A DNA stretch of 64,000 nt from Bacteroidota bacterium. Lineage in GTDB: Bacteria; Bacteroidota; Bacteroidia; Chitinophagales; Saprospiraceae. Positions within the stretch are counted from its first letter, which is position 1; the number at the start of each line of letters is the position of its first letter. The notes beneath the pieces are model-generated. The model saw nothing but the letters and a program-made list of their open reading frames with translations. It made no database searches and was not told the DNA's origin. Shown in pieces: positions 25,562 to 34,379 of the stretch. The stretch is from NCBI GenBank assembly GCA_029557915.1, contig JAKQHS010000002.1, forward strand, positions 186,001 to 250,000, read 5' to 3'. Position numbers and translations under genes: made by a program.

Positions 25562-26403
25562 GCAGGTTATGTCTCATTGGGGTGGGCCATATCGGCGGGT
25601 CCCTTGCCCTCGCGGGAAAAAAAGCCGGGCTGTTTTCTAAAGTCACCGGGGTGGATGTCGACCCGGATAACCTCGAAAAAGCACTATCCCTGGGACTGAT
25701 CGAGGAAGCCCTTCCCCTTGCGGAAGCCATCAATGGTTCTGACCTGGTCGTCCTGGCTGTGCCGGTAAACGTCATGGTCAACCTGATCCCCCAGGTGCTT
25801 GACCTGGTTGACGACCAGCTGGTCACCGAAGTGGGTTCTACTAAAACCGCCATTCTGAAAAGCATAGCCCAGCATCCGAAAAGAAAACAATTTGTGGCCA
25901 GCCACCCTATGGCCGGTACGGAATTTTCGGGACCTGAATCCGCCCAGGCCAATCTTTTTACAGGCAAGACCTGCGTCCTGGTGGATACGGCTGACAGCGA
26001 TCCGGAGAAAGTAAAACAGCTTGAAAACGTTTATTCCGAGATCAATATGCGGCTGGTCTACCTGGACAGCGAATCCCATGACCTGCATGCCGCCTATGTG
26101 TCGCATATTTCACACATCAGTTCTTTTGCACTGGCCCTCACCGTACTGGCTAAGGAGAAGGATGAAAACCAGATTTTTCAACTGGCCAGCGGTGGTTTCA
26201 GTTCTACGGTCAGGCTGGCCAAAAGCTCACCGGACATGTGGATCCCCATTTTTGAACAAAACCGGGACAACGTGCTCGACGTGCTGGATGAGCACATCAG
26301 CACTTTGTCCCGTTTCAGAAGCCTCCTCATCAAAAGGGATTTTAAGACTTTCCGGCACCTGATCGAAGAGGCCAACCAGATTAAAAAAATACTCAAAACC
26401 TGA
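25558..26403 (+). CDS. tyrA: prephenate dehydrogenase
   Basis: 281 residues, start overlapping the aminotransferase stop by ATGA. N-terminal NAD(P) Rossmann motif GVGHIGGSLALA, followed by VDVDPDNLEKAL (acidic end of beta-2, favouring NAD+), then the catalytic His in ASHPMAGTEFSGP and the helical dimerisation half (HAAYVSHISHISSFALA). Oxidatively decarboxylates prephenate to 4-hydroxyphenylpyruvate for tyrosine. No ACT domain, so feedback control would act elsewhere, for example by attenuation. Full length for the short TyrA form. Confidence 0.94.
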   Translation: MSRLCLIGVGHIGGSLALAGKKAGLFSKVTGVDVDPDNLEKALSLGLIEEALPLAEAINGSDLVVLAVPVNVMVNLIPQVLDLVDDQLVTEVGSTKTAILKSIAQHPKRKQFVASHPMAGTEFSGPESAQANLFTGKTCVLVDTADSDPEKVKQLENVYSEINMRLVYLDSESHDLHAAYVSHISHISSFALALTVLAKEKDENQIFQLASGGFSSTVRLAKSSPDMWIPIFEQNRDNVLDVLDEHISTLSRFRSLLIKRDFKTFRHLIEEANQIKKILKT

Positions 26404-26434
26404 AATACATTATCAAATAAACAAAGCAAAAAAT

Positions 26435-27526
26435 ATGGAAACAGCAAGTCTATCCACCAGGGCCTTCATGGAAAAAGGATTTACAAAACCTTACCTGATC
26501 GCCGGCCCCTGCAGTGCAGAAACGGAAGAACAGGTCATGGCCACCGCTGCACAGATCGCGGCAGAAGGCATCAAACCGGACCTGTTCCGTGCCGGAATCT
26601 GGAAGCCGCGCACCCGTCCGGGCAGTTTCGAAGGTATTGGCAGGCCCGGATTGAACTGGCTGAAAAAAGTCAAGGAGGAATACGGCTGGAAGACGACTAC
26701 CGAGGTCGCCAATACCCAGCATGTGTTCGATGCACTGAAAGCAGGGGTCGATGTTTTATGGATCGGGGCAAGGACTACCGTTAATCCATTTTCCGTCCAG
26801 GAGATTGCCGATGCCCTGGTCGGGGTCGACATCCCCGTACTGGTCAAAAACCCAATCAATCCTGACCTGAGCCTTTGGATCGGGTCCCTGGAACGTTTGA
26901 AAAAAGCCGGCATCACCCGCCTGGGCGTCATACACCGGGGATTCAGTGCTTTTGGCAAATCCATCTACCGCAATACCCCCAGGTGGGAATTGCCGATCGA
27001 ACTGATCAGGCAATACCCCGATCTTTTTATCATCTGTGATGCCAGCCATATTTGTGGTAACCGGCCCGGACTTTGGGAGGTCGCCCAGCGTGCCATGGAC
27101 CTCAATTATGACGGGATCATGATCGAAACCCATTGCAACCCGGACGCGGCCTGGAGCGATGCCGCCCAGCAAGTCACCGGGAGCGGCCTCAAAAACATCC
27201 TTGACCGACTTGTCGTCCGGCAGGAAAAGTCAGCGGATCCGAAATTCATAGATAATATTGAGGACATCCGTCACCAGATCGATGTCATCGACAACGAATT
27301 GCTCAACATCCTGGGCGAACGGATGAAACTGGCAGACAAAATTGGCATGTTCAAAAAAATGAACAATATCAGTATTCTTCAATCCAGCCGCTGGAATGAG
27401 ATCATCCAGAAAAGCCAGGAAAAAGGCAAGGCGCTGGGATTGAGTGAAGACTTTATCACTAAGGTGCTCACCGCCATTCATGAAGAGTCCATTGAGCATC
27501 AGGAGAAGATTATGATCGAATCGTGA
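26435..27526 (+). CDS. DAHP synthase-chorismate mutase fusion
   Basis: 363 residues. Residues about 1-265 are a KDO8P/DAHP synthase barrel (AGPCSAET, FRAGIWKPRTRPGSF, VLVKNPINPD, DASHICG and the metal-binding ETHCNPDAA); residues about 272-360 are an AroQ-class chorismate mutase (IRHQIDVIDNELLNILGERMKLADKI). The first domain condenses PEP and erythrose 4-phosphate, the entry to the shikimate pathway; the second makes prephenate, the substrate of pheA and tyrA in the same operon. This domain order (mutase at the C-terminus) is characteristic of Bacteroidota. The stop codon abuts a 9-bp repeat array. Confidence 0.95.
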   Translation: METASLSTRAFMEKGFTKPYLIAGPCSAETEEQVMATAAQIAAEGIKPDLFRAGIWKPRTRPGSFEGIGRPGLNWLKKVKEEYGWKTTTEVANTQHVFDALKAGVDVLWIGARTTVNPFSVQEIADALVGVDIPVLVKNPINPDLSLWIGSLERLKKAGITRLGVIHRGFSAFGKSIYRNTPRWELPIELIRQYPDLFIICDASHICGNRPGLWEVAQRAMDLNYDGIMIETHCNPDAAWSDAAQQVTGSGLKNILDRLVVRQEKSADPKFIDNIEDIRHQIDVIDNELLNILGERMKLADKIGMFKKMNNISILQSSRWNEIIQKSQEKGKALGLSEDFITKVLTAIHEESIEHQEKIMIES

Positions 27527-27622
27527 TAGGATTAATAGGATTTATAGGATTTATAGGATTTATAGGATTAGTAGGATTAGTAGGATTGGTAGGATTGGTA
27601 GGATTGGTAGGATTAGTAGGTA
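27527..27622. repeat. 9-bp tandem repeat (TAGGATTNN)10
   Basis: Ten exact-length units (27527-27616) of TAGGATT followed by AA, TA, AG or GG, beginning directly after the stop codon of the DAHP synthase gene. Same family as 13711-13812. It can pair with the reverse-oriented array at 27740-28062. Confidence 0.93.
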
Positions 27623-27739
27623 AGATTTTATTTCGTTGGGCGCGGCTTAATTAAAAAGCCTGTCCTGGTTCCTAAGGCGGTCGGATGTGCTCACATTTGT
27701 TCAGCAAAAACTGAACCGAATCCTTACAGCCTAATCTGC
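27623..27739. other. spacer between two inverted repeat arrays
   Basis: 117 bp with no gene, promoter or structured element that I can support. It would form the loop if the flanking arrays pair. Confidence 0.5.
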
Positions 27740-28062
27740 CAATCCTTGGAATCCTACCAATCAAAAATCCTAGAAATCCTACCAATCCTACCAATCCTAG
27801 TCCTACCCATCCTAGAAATCCCACCAATCCTAATCCTACCCATCCTAGAAATCCTAGAAATCCTACCAATCCTAATCCTACCCATCCTAGAAATCCTAGA
27901 AATCCTACCAATCCTAGTCCTACCCATCCTAGAAATCCTACCAATCCTAGTCTACCCATCCTAGAAATCCTAGAAATCCTACCAATCCTAGTCTACCCAT
28001 CCTAGAAATCCCACCAATCCTAGTCCTACCCATCCTAGAAATCCTAGAAATCCTATCTATTT
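27740..28062. repeat. higher-order 9-bp repeat array (AATCCTACC/AATCCTAGA)n
   Basis: About 320 bp built from 9-bp units AATCCTACC and AATCCTAGA, the reverse complement of the TAGGATT family, mixed with 6-8 bp variants (AGTCCTACCC) that make a higher-order repeat of about 33-42 bp. The open frames within it encode only hydrophobic repeats and are not genes. It lies just upstream of the DinB gene. Confidence 0.93.
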
Positions 28063-28084
28063 TTACCGTTCAATCGATTGCATC

Positions 28085-28603
28085 ATGACACTACCCTTTT
28101 TCCAGGATTACGCCAGGTATACCATTTGGGCCAATGAAGAAGTATGCGGCTGGCTTGAACAAATCAGCGATGAACAATGGACCAGGCCCGTGGTATCCAG
28201 TTTTGGCACCCTGGAAGCAACGGTTTTGCACATCGCCGGGGCCGAAAAAATATGGCACGACCGTCTGGCCGGAATAAAACCGGCTTCCTGGCTGCCGGCC
28301 TATTTTAAAGGATCGAAGCAGGAGGCCATTGATACCTGGAGGACCCATTCCAGGAGCTTTCTCGATTTAATTACCCAACTCGATCCTTCGGTGCTTAACT
28401 CCAACCTGGCATTTAAACGCCTCAGTGGGGAGCCGGATGAGATGCCCTATTTTCAGATCCTTACCCATGTATTCAATCACTCCACCTACCACCGGGGTCA
28501 GATCATCCTTTTGCTGAGGCAATTGGGCTTTGACCGGGTAAACAGTACCGATATCACCGCATTTCTCAGGAAAAAAAAGAAGCTGGAAGTCCCACAATCG
28601 TGA
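28085..28603 (+). CDS. DinB family metal-binding protein
   Basis: 172 residues, four-helix-bundle DinB/YfiT type. Metal-binding histidines are visible: VLHIAGAEKIWHDRL near 55 and HVFNHSTYHRGQI near 140, the H-x3-D/H pattern of the superfamily. Members include thiol-dependent S-transferases (bacillithiol, mycothiol) and proteins of unknown function. The signature NHSTYHRGQ is common in Bacteroidota members with no known substrate. Its last codons form part of a minus-strand terminator hairpin. Confidence 0.88.
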   Translation: MTLPFFQDYARYTIWANEEVCGWLEQISDEQWTRPVVSSFGTLEATVLHIAGAEKIWHDRLAGIKPASWLPAYFKGSKQEAIDTWRTHSRSFLDLITQLDPSVLNSNLAFKRLSGEPDEMPYFQILTHVFNHSTYHRGQIILLLRQLGFDRVNSTDITAFLRKKKKLEVPQS

Positions 28604-28612
28604 CTTCCAGCT
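28571..28612 (-). terminator. intrinsic terminator for DUF2807 gene, inside dinB 3' end
   Basis: Perfect 11-bp inverted repeat AGCTGGAAGTC (28581-28591) / GACTTCCAGCT (28602-28612) with a 10-base loop. Read on the minus strand it is followed by TCTTTTTTTT, a strong U tract. It lies 61 bp after the DUF2807 stop and overlaps the last codons of dinB on the other strand. Confidence 0.82.
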
Positions 28613-28672
28613 CAATATTCACAGCGCCCTGACGTGGGCTTTTGACGCTCGCCCTTCGAACCAGTGCTTAAA

Positions 28673-29392
28673 TTAAAGTTTCCTGACTTTGCCCGATCCG
28701 GATACCTTTGAATTGATCCTGGGCTCTCCCAGATAATAGACGTCACCGGAGCCGGAGATATGGGCTTCGAGATAGTCTTCAACATTCACAGTAATCATAC
28801 CCGAGCCACTGATATGGGTGTCCGCCTCTTTTACTTCCACGTTGCGCATGTCGATATACCCGGAACCGCTGGTGTGGAGTTTGCTTTCATCCGCTGAACC
28901 GTCTTTTATTTCCACATGGCCTGAACCGCTCACCTGGGTCTCGATTTCCTGGGCGATTTCTGCATAGTCCATATCGATGCTGCCGGAACCGCTTACGATC
29001 AACTCGAGATTTGGATGTTTAACGGCGCCGGTCACGCGGATGTCCGATGAGCCGCTGTTAAATATGTATTTCAGGTCCGGGCCGGCAAGGTTGACGGTCA
29101 CGTCTTCACAATCGCGGATACGGACGTTGTTGTCCCATTTGACCACCAGGGACCTGCTTTCCACCTTTGTTTCCAATTCGTCAAGGATATTACGGGGAGC
29201 CTGCAATTCCACCTTATATTGCGGGGCAACCTGGAAATTAACCTGTCCGCAAATGCTGATCTTGATCCCGTCAAAATTATTTTTGTTGCGGAATTCAGTC
29301 ACGACAGGCCCTTCCCCTTCAATGATTTCACAGGAAGGCAAAAAGGCCAGTCCGGACATCAAAGCAAGGAGGTAAAAAAATTTCGTTTTCAT
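28673..29392 (-). CDS. DUF2807 (GIN domain) lipoprotein
   Basis: 239 residues with a lipoprotein signal peptide (Cys21, LPSC). The mature part is a right-handed beta-helix-like repeat: SGSSDIRV, SGSGSIDM, SGSGHVEI, SGSGYIDM, SGSGMITV, SGSGDVYY and SGSGKV follow every 18-25 residues, which is the DUF2807 signature. In Bacteroidota such proteins are secreted, abundant and of unknown role, probably structural or adhesive at the surface. It has its own intrinsic terminator and stands alone. Confidence 0.9.
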   Translation of the reverse strand: MKTKFFYLLALMSGLAFLPSCEIIEGEGPVVTEFRNKNNFDGIKISICGQVNFQVAPQYKVELQAPRNILDELETKVESRSLVVKWDNNVRIRDCEDVTVNLAGPDLKYIFNSGSSDIRVTGAVKHPNLELIVSGSGSIDMDYAEIAQEIETQVSGSGHVEIKDGSADESKLHTSGSGYIDMRNVEVKEADTHISGSGMITVNVEDYLEAHISGSGDVYYLGEPRINSKVSGSGKVRKL

Positions 29393-29595
29393 AATTAAAA
29401 TTTAAACAGTATCAGTTTTGAATTAATTTTCAATCAATAAAGAGACAAATTTGCCGGCTTAGTTGCACGGAATGAAAATTAAACGGTTTAAAGAATCCGG
29501 AAAGACGACCAATGAAATGGGCCGATCGACCGCGGGGCCCTCCATTTTTCAATTTCATTTCCATTCTTTTGGCTGCAGCCTGCCAGCCGCTTCTT

Positions 29596-29603
29596 TATCT
29601 TTG
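29596..29603 (+). promoter_or_regulatory. -7 box of mfd, 5 bases from its start codon
   Basis: TATCTTTG is an exact TAnnTTTG match and the mfd GTG begins 5 bases later, so the transcript would have almost no leader. A TTTTG lies 24 bases upstream, slightly far for a -33 box. Confidence 0.45.
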
Positions 29604-29608
29604 CGCCC

Positions 29609-32600
29609 GTGGAAAACCTGAGCCGCTTGCTGGCGATATACCGGCAGGACGCCCGGATAAGGGAGGTAGGGACTGTTTTATCAACGAAGCCAGGGCGGTT
29701 ATATCTCTCCGGTATGACTGGCTCGATGGAATCCTTTTGCCTTGTCGCCACCATCCTCAACCACCCGGGCACCCACCTCATCGTGGCCAGATCCAAGGAG
29801 GCAGCGGCTTATTTACTAAATGATCTTCAAGGACTTGCGGGAAGCCAGATCCTTATTTTTTTCCTGCCGGACTCATTCCGTCTGCCCGGCAAATTTGAAG
29901 AAATCAAACAAAGCCAGGTGGTTGAAAGGACGGAATGCATCAACCAGCTGCTCAGCCCCGGCAACACCTCCTCCTGCATCGTTACCTACCCGGAAGCTCT
30001 GTTTGAGAAAGTGGTGGCCCCTGCCGCGCTGGAAAAAAGCAGGATCCTGATCGAAAAAGGACATGAACTCGATCTGGATTTTGCCCTGGACCTGCTCACG
30101 GAATACGGATTCAGAAGGGTAGATTTTGTGACCCAGCCGGGTGAATTTTCCATCCGGGGCGGGATCGTTGATATTTTCTCCTTCGCCAATGATTATCCCT
30201 ACCGGGTGGAACTGGCCGACACCGAGGTGGAAACCATCCGGATTTTTGACCCGGAAACACAGTTGTCTGTCCGGAATTTGATCAAAATCAGCATTTTACC
30301 CAATATCCACACCGAATTCAGCCAGGTGGAAAAAGTCTCCCTCCTCGACATCCTGCCCAAAGGATCTGTTCTCTGGATGGACGACCTGCAGTTTACCCTT
30401 GACCGGCTGCAGGATTGTTTTGACAAAAGCCAGGCGGTCCGGGTTTTTGAAAAAGAGGAGGAGCAACAAACAGCCTTCGCCAAAATTTTCAGGGAAAAAG
30501 CCATTGTCTATCCCAGGGAGATTATGGATAAACTTCCGGACCATTCCCTGATCTTTTACCGGGAAAAGCCATCCTCAGAGTTATCGGGTATCCCGCAACT
30601 TCGTTTTTCATCAAGGCCGCAGCCCAGTTTTAACCGGAATTTTGACTTGCTGATCCAGGACCTGAAGAAGGAGGAAGCATCCGGTTTCGAACCTTTTATT
30701 TTTTCAGACAATCCAAGGCAACTGGATCGCCTGGATGCTATTCTCCGGGACCTTAAGGCCGGGGTCCGCCTGCAACCGGTTCCTGCAGCCATTCACCAGG
30801 GCTTTATCGATACGGACCTGAAACTCCTTTGTTATACGGACCACCAGATCTTTGAACGGTTCCACCGGTACCGGCTCAAGGAAGGATTTCAGAAAGACAC
30901 CGCAATGACCATGCGCCTGCTCCGGGACCTTCAACCCGGGGACTATGTCACCCATATCGATCATGGGATCGGGCGTTTTTCAGGATTGGAAAAAATAGAG
31001 ATCAACGGCAAGACCCAGGAGGTGGTGCGGCTGGTGTTTAAGAATAACGACCTGTTGTATGTAAGCATTCACTCCCTGCACAAAATCAGCAAGTACATGG
31101 GCAAGGAGGGGGTCGAACCGGTGCTGAATAAGATAGGCAGCGATACCTGGTCCAACCTGAAAAGGAAAGCCAAGCGCCAGGTCAAAGACATCGCCCAGGA
31201 ACTGATCAAACTCTATGCCCAGCGCAGGGCCAGCAAGGGACATGCCTTTGCCCCGGACAATTATATGCAACACGAACTGGAAGCCTCCTTCATTTATGAG
31301 GACACGCCCGACCAGCTGAAGGCCACGCAGGAGGTAAAACAGGACATGGAAAAAGAATATCCCATGGACCGAATGGTCTGCGGCGACGTGGGATTTGGGA
31401 AAACCGAGGTCGCCATCCGCGCAGCCTTCAAGGCCATTCTGGACGGAAAACAGGTGGCGGTATTGGTACCGACGACCATCCTCGCTCTTCAGCATTTTAA
31501 AACGTTCAGCGAGCGGCTCAAAGAATTCAAGGTCAGTGTGGATTTTATCAACCGGTTCCGGAGCACGAAGGAAAAAAATGAGATCCTCGAGAAAACCAAA
31601 GAGGGGAAAATAGAGATACTCATTGGCACCCATGCGATCCTCAGCCAGGACGTCCAGTTTAAAAACCTGGGCCTCCTGATCATTGACGAAGAACAAAAAT
31701 TCGGGGTGGCAGCAAAAGAGAAATTGCGCAAGAGAAAGGTGAATGTCGACACCCTGACCCTCACCGCCACCCCCATCCCGAGAACGCTGCAGTTTTCCCT
31801 CCTTTCGGCCCGGGATATGTCGATCATGCGAACCCCGCCGGCCAACCGCCAGCCCGTTCACACCGAACGAATGACTTTTAATGAAGAAGCCATTCGCGAT
31901 GCCATCTATTATGAAATCAACCGGGGCGGCCAGGTTTTTTTTGTGCACAACCGGGTGGCTTCCCTGCCCGAGCTCACTGAAATGCTGAGGGAACAATGCC
32001 CGGGAGTGGAAATCACCATGGCCCACGGACAAATGGAACCTAAAAACCTGGAAAACGCCTTACTGGACTTTATTGACCGGAAGACCGATGTCCTGGTCAG
32101 CACCAATATCATCGAAATGGGCCTGGACATACCCAATGCCAATACCATTTTTATTCACAATGCCCACCAGTTTGGGCTCAGCGACCTCCACCAGTTGAGG
32201 GGACGGGTCGGCAGGTCCAATAAAAAAGCCTACTGCTACCTGATCGCCCCTCCCTTGTCCACCCTGACTTCTGAAGCCCGCCAAAGATTAAAAACCATTG
32301 AGGAACTCACGGACCTTGGCTCCGGATTTTATGTGTCGATGCGCGACCTGGATATCCGGGGTGCCGGCAATATGCTCGGGGCAGAACAAAGCGGCTTCAT
32401 TTCGGAGATCGGCTTTGACACCTACCAGAAGATCCTGGACGAAGCCATCCAGGAACTGAAGGAAGAAGATTTCAAAGAAGTTTTCAGGGAAGAACTGGCC
32501 AATAAAAAGGAATTCGTCCGGGATTGCAATATTGACATGGATGCGGAATTACTGATCCCTGATACCTATATCCAGAACACGCCTGAACGACTCAGCCTCT

Positions 32601-33025
32601 ATACTGAACTGGACGCGATCAACGATGAGGCCGGGATTGAAAAATTTACGGTAAAACTGAAAGACCGCTTCGGTCCCATACCCGGCCAGATGCTCGATTT
32701 GTTCGAAGGCCTGCGGATCCGTTGGACCGGAAAAAGACTGGGAATGGAACGCATTATTTTTAAAAACAACCGGCTGCGTTGTTATTTCCCGGGTAATGCC
32801 AAATCCAGTTATTACGAAACTCCCTTTTTCCAGGAGCTGCTCAAAATCATTTCCACCACGGAATACAAAAAGGAATGGCATCTTAAGCAGACCAGCGATA
32901 GCCTGATCCTCGGCAGGGATGGGATAAAAAATGTGCGGACGGTCAAAAAAGTACTCGAAGAATTATTGGCTGGTGTCGAGAGCCGGCTCATCCCCCGCCC
33001 CTCACCCCTCACTCCTCATACCTAG
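29609..33025 (+). CDS. mfd: transcription-repair coupling factor
   Basis: 1138 residues, GTG start. N-terminal UvrB-like domains that bind UvrA (to about 350), then the RNA-polymerase interaction domain (GDYVTHIDHGIGRFSGLEK near 450), then RecG-like SF2 translocase: GDVGFGKTEVAIRAAF (Walker A), IIDEEQKFGV (DEEQ box), LTATPIPRTLQ, STNIIEMGLDIPNANT and QLRGRVGRS, and a C-terminal D7 domain. Removes RNA polymerase stalled at lesions and recruits UvrA. The last residues (PRPSPLTPHT) are encoded by a short C/T-rich repeat and look like a recent extension. Its stop overlaps the convergent FGE-like gene by 4 bp. Confidence 0.95.
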   Translation: MENLSRLLAIYRQDARIREVGTVLSTKPGRLYLSGMTGSMESFCLVATILNHPGTHLIVARSKEAAAYLLNDLQGLAGSQILIFFLPDSFRLPGKFEEIKQSQVVERTECINQLLSPGNTSSCIVTYPEALFEKVVAPAALEKSRILIEKGHELDLDFALDLLTEYGFRRVDFVTQPGEFSIRGGIVDIFSFANDYPYRVELADTEVETIRIFDPETQLSVRNLIKISILPNIHTEFSQVEKVSLLDILPKGSVLWMDDLQFTLDRLQDCFDKSQAVRVFEKEEEQQTAFAKIFREKAIVYPREIMDKLPDHSLIFYREKPSSELSGIPQLRFSSRPQPSFNRNFDLLIQDLKKEEASGFEPFIFSDNPRQLDRLDAILRDLKAGVRLQPVPAAIHQGFIDTDLKLLCYTDHQIFERFHRYRLKEGFQKDTAMTMRLLRDLQPGDYVTHIDHGIGRFSGLEKIEINGKTQEVVRLVFKNNDLLYVSIHSLHKISKYMGKEGVEPVLNKIGSDTWSNLKRKAKRQVKDIAQELIKLYAQRRASKGHAFAPDNYMQHELEASFIYEDTPDQLKATQEVKQDMEKEYPMDRMVCGDVGFGKTEVAIRAAFKAILDGKQVAVLVPTTILALQHFKTFSERLKEFKVSVDFINRFRSTKEKNEILEKTKEGKIEILIGTHAILSQDVQFKNLGLLIIDEEQKFGVAAKEKLRKRKVNVDTLTLTATPIPRTLQFSLLSARDMSIMRTPPANRQPVHTERMTFNEEAIRDAIYYEINRGGQVFFVHNRVASLPELTEMLREQCPGVEITMAHGQMEPKNLENALLDFIDRKTDVLVSTNIIEMGLDIPNANTIFIHNAHQFGLSDLHQLRGRVGRSNKKAYCYLIAPPLSTLTSEARQRLKTIEELTDLGSGFYVSMRDLDIRGAGNMLGAEQSGFISEIGFDTYQKILDEAIQELKEEDFKEVFREELANKKEFVRDCNIDMDAELLIPDTYIQNTPERLSLYTELDAINDEAGIEKFTVKLKDRFGPIPGQMLDLFEGLRIRWTGKRLGMERIIFKNNRLRCYFPGNAKSSYYETPFFQELLKIISTTEYKKEWHLKQTSDSLILGRDGIKNVRTVKKVLEELLAGVESRLIPRPSPLTPHT
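32994..33022. repeat. CCTCACC-type repeat at mfd 3' end
   Basis: CCCCTCA, CCCCTCA, CTCCTCA and TACC-type heptamers cover the last codons and nearly reach the stop codon of mfd. Same kind of 7-bp family as at 448-497. Confidence 0.6.
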
Positions 33026-33954
33026 TCCACGCACCTGCACCCGATATGAAACAAACTGGTTTCCGGTGTGGTAAATGATCTTGAGGAGATTTTATATCCA
33101 TGACAATAGTTCGGGGCACAGAGGAAAGACCCTCCGCGCATAGCTTTTTCCGTGGAGAGGGTAAAAGCACCCTGGATCAACTGGTCATATTCAAACCGCC
33201 AGTTGTCACACCACTCCCAAACATTGCCGGAAAGATCCAAAAAACCCAAAGGACTGGGCTCAAAACTGCCTACTGGTGCGGTGGTCTCAAAACCGTCCAG
33301 GTTTTTGAAAACTTCAGGAAAAGCCCCCTGCCATACATTGCCCCTGATCTTACCACCCGAATCCCAATCCCCTCCCCAGGGATAGAGATCCTGGTCGTTT
33401 CGGCCATTGCGGGCCGCATGTTCCCACTCCAGCTCATGGGGAAGACGCTTCCCCTGCCAGGCGCAAAAAGCCCGGGCGTCATACCAGGACAACTGGGTCA
33501 CCGGTTCTGATTTTCCGGCTGCCGGTTTGGATTTCCCTCTCGGATGTCTCCAGTCGGCGCCGTCCACCAATCCCCAGGTCCGGTCGTCCATATTAAATAC
33601 CCCTGCATTGCCAAATTTTTCCGCATCCGTCTTATAGCCCGTTTCCTTAACGAACCGCTCAAATTCGGCCACCGTCGCCTCCGTACTGTCCATAAAGAAC
33701 CCTTGAACATAAACCCTTAGGGTGGTACTTGAATTCGGATCGATGAGGTCCAGGGGCCCGGGTGGCACATAGATCATGCCTTTGACAGGGTCCGGAAGAA
33801 TATGTTTTTCCACGGAGGGAACCATTGAAACTGTAACCGGCAGTTCAAATATGCCCTGGACCGGCCTTAAGCCTTCTGATTCGCCTTTTTTACATGCTAT
33901 CAGGATCGTTAAAATCAGCGATCCGAAAAAAAATCGACCAGTCTGGCTAAGCAT
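33022..33954 (-). CDS. formylglycine-generating enzyme-type lipoprotein
   Basis: 310 residues, lipoprotein signal peptide with Cys21 (ILIAC). From about 58 a SUMF1/FGE-sulfatase domain: MIYVPPGPLDL, LDLSGNVWEWCDNW, and GGSFLCAPNYCHGYK, in which Cys279 and Cys284 line up with the two catalytic cysteines of true formylglycine-generating enzymes. Many Bacteroidota members (GldJ/GldK type) lack them, so this one may be a real oxidase that activates sulfatases by converting Cys to formylglycine. No sulfatase is in the window. Its periplasmic location is odd for co-translational action on unfolded substrates. Confidence 0.85.
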   Translation of the reverse strand: MLSQTGRFFFGSLILTILIACKKGESEGLRPVQGIFELPVTVSMVPSVEKHILPDPVKGMIYVPPGPLDLIDPNSSTTLRVYVQGFFMDSTEATVAEFERFVKETGYKTDAEKFGNAGVFNMDDRTWGLVDGADWRHPRGKSKPAAGKSEPVTQLSWYDARAFCAWQGKRLPHELEWEHAARNGRNDQDLYPWGGDWDSGGKIRGNVWQGAFPEVFKNLDGFETTAPVGSFEPSPLGFLDLSGNVWEWCDNWRFEYDQLIQGAFTLSTEKAMRGGSFLCAPNYCHGYKISSRSFTTPETSLFHIGCRCVD

Positions 33955-33958
33955 TCCA

Positions 33959-33966
33959 CAAAATTA
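33959..33966 (-). promoter_or_regulatory. -7 box of the FGE-type gene
   Basis: On the minus strand TAATTTTG (exact consensus), 4 bases before the ATG at 33954. Another sign of leaderless transcription. Confidence 0.35.
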
Positions 33967-34024
33967 AGCCAGGCGACTGCTTTTTGAGAAACTATCAGCC
34001 AATGGTTATTTGTTATACTATTAA

Positions 34025-34372
34025 ATGAAGCATAAAAAAAATATTATCCGGATTCTCAAAAAGGGCGGGTATTCTGTGATTTATTCGGCTTTGTTGCTCT
34101 ACTATGCCTTTAGGCGCAAGGATTTACCGCGATGGGCCAGAAGTATTATAATCGGAGGTTTGGGCTATCTTTTAAGCCCCATAGATACCATTCCTGATCT
34201 TACACCGCTCTTGGGATATACCGATGATTTGGGCATATTGTCCTATGCGCTGGTCCTGATCGCGGCCTATATCAATGACGAGGTTAGGGAAAAAGCAAAA
34301 GCCCGTTTTCATAAATTGGTCCGTGAACCCATGAGCGAACAGGCCATTCATTCCGTCGAAAGTTTTCTTTAA
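34025..34372 (+). CDS. YkvA family (DUF1232) membrane protein
   Basis: 115 residues. Contains LGYLLSPIDTIPDLTPLLGYTDDLGIL (about 46-72), the DUF1232 signature that gives the family its PxDxxPD motif, with hydrophobic segments before and after. Members are small membrane proteins of unknown function. Converges on rimM with 7 bp between the stops. Confidence 0.88.
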   Translation: MKHKKNIIRILKKGGYSVIYSALLLYYAFRRKDLPRWARSIIIGGLGYLLSPIDTIPDLTPLLGYTDDLGILSYALVLIAAYINDEVREKAKARFHKLVREPMSEQAIHSVESFL

Positions 34373-34379
34373 AAGATCT

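Noticed and set aside
27746-27964. 72-residue plus-strand and 95-residue minus-strand frames with PILEIL or GLVGFLG repeats
   Set aside because: They only translate the 9-bp array; the frames exist because the unit is a multiple of three and lacks stops. No start context or similarity.
27740-28062. CRISPR array
   Set aside because: Units are about 9 bp with no unique spacers of 30 bp or so, and no cas genes are present.
30980-32032. 350-codon frame antisense to mfd
   Set aside because: Same reason; mfd motifs are complete across this part.
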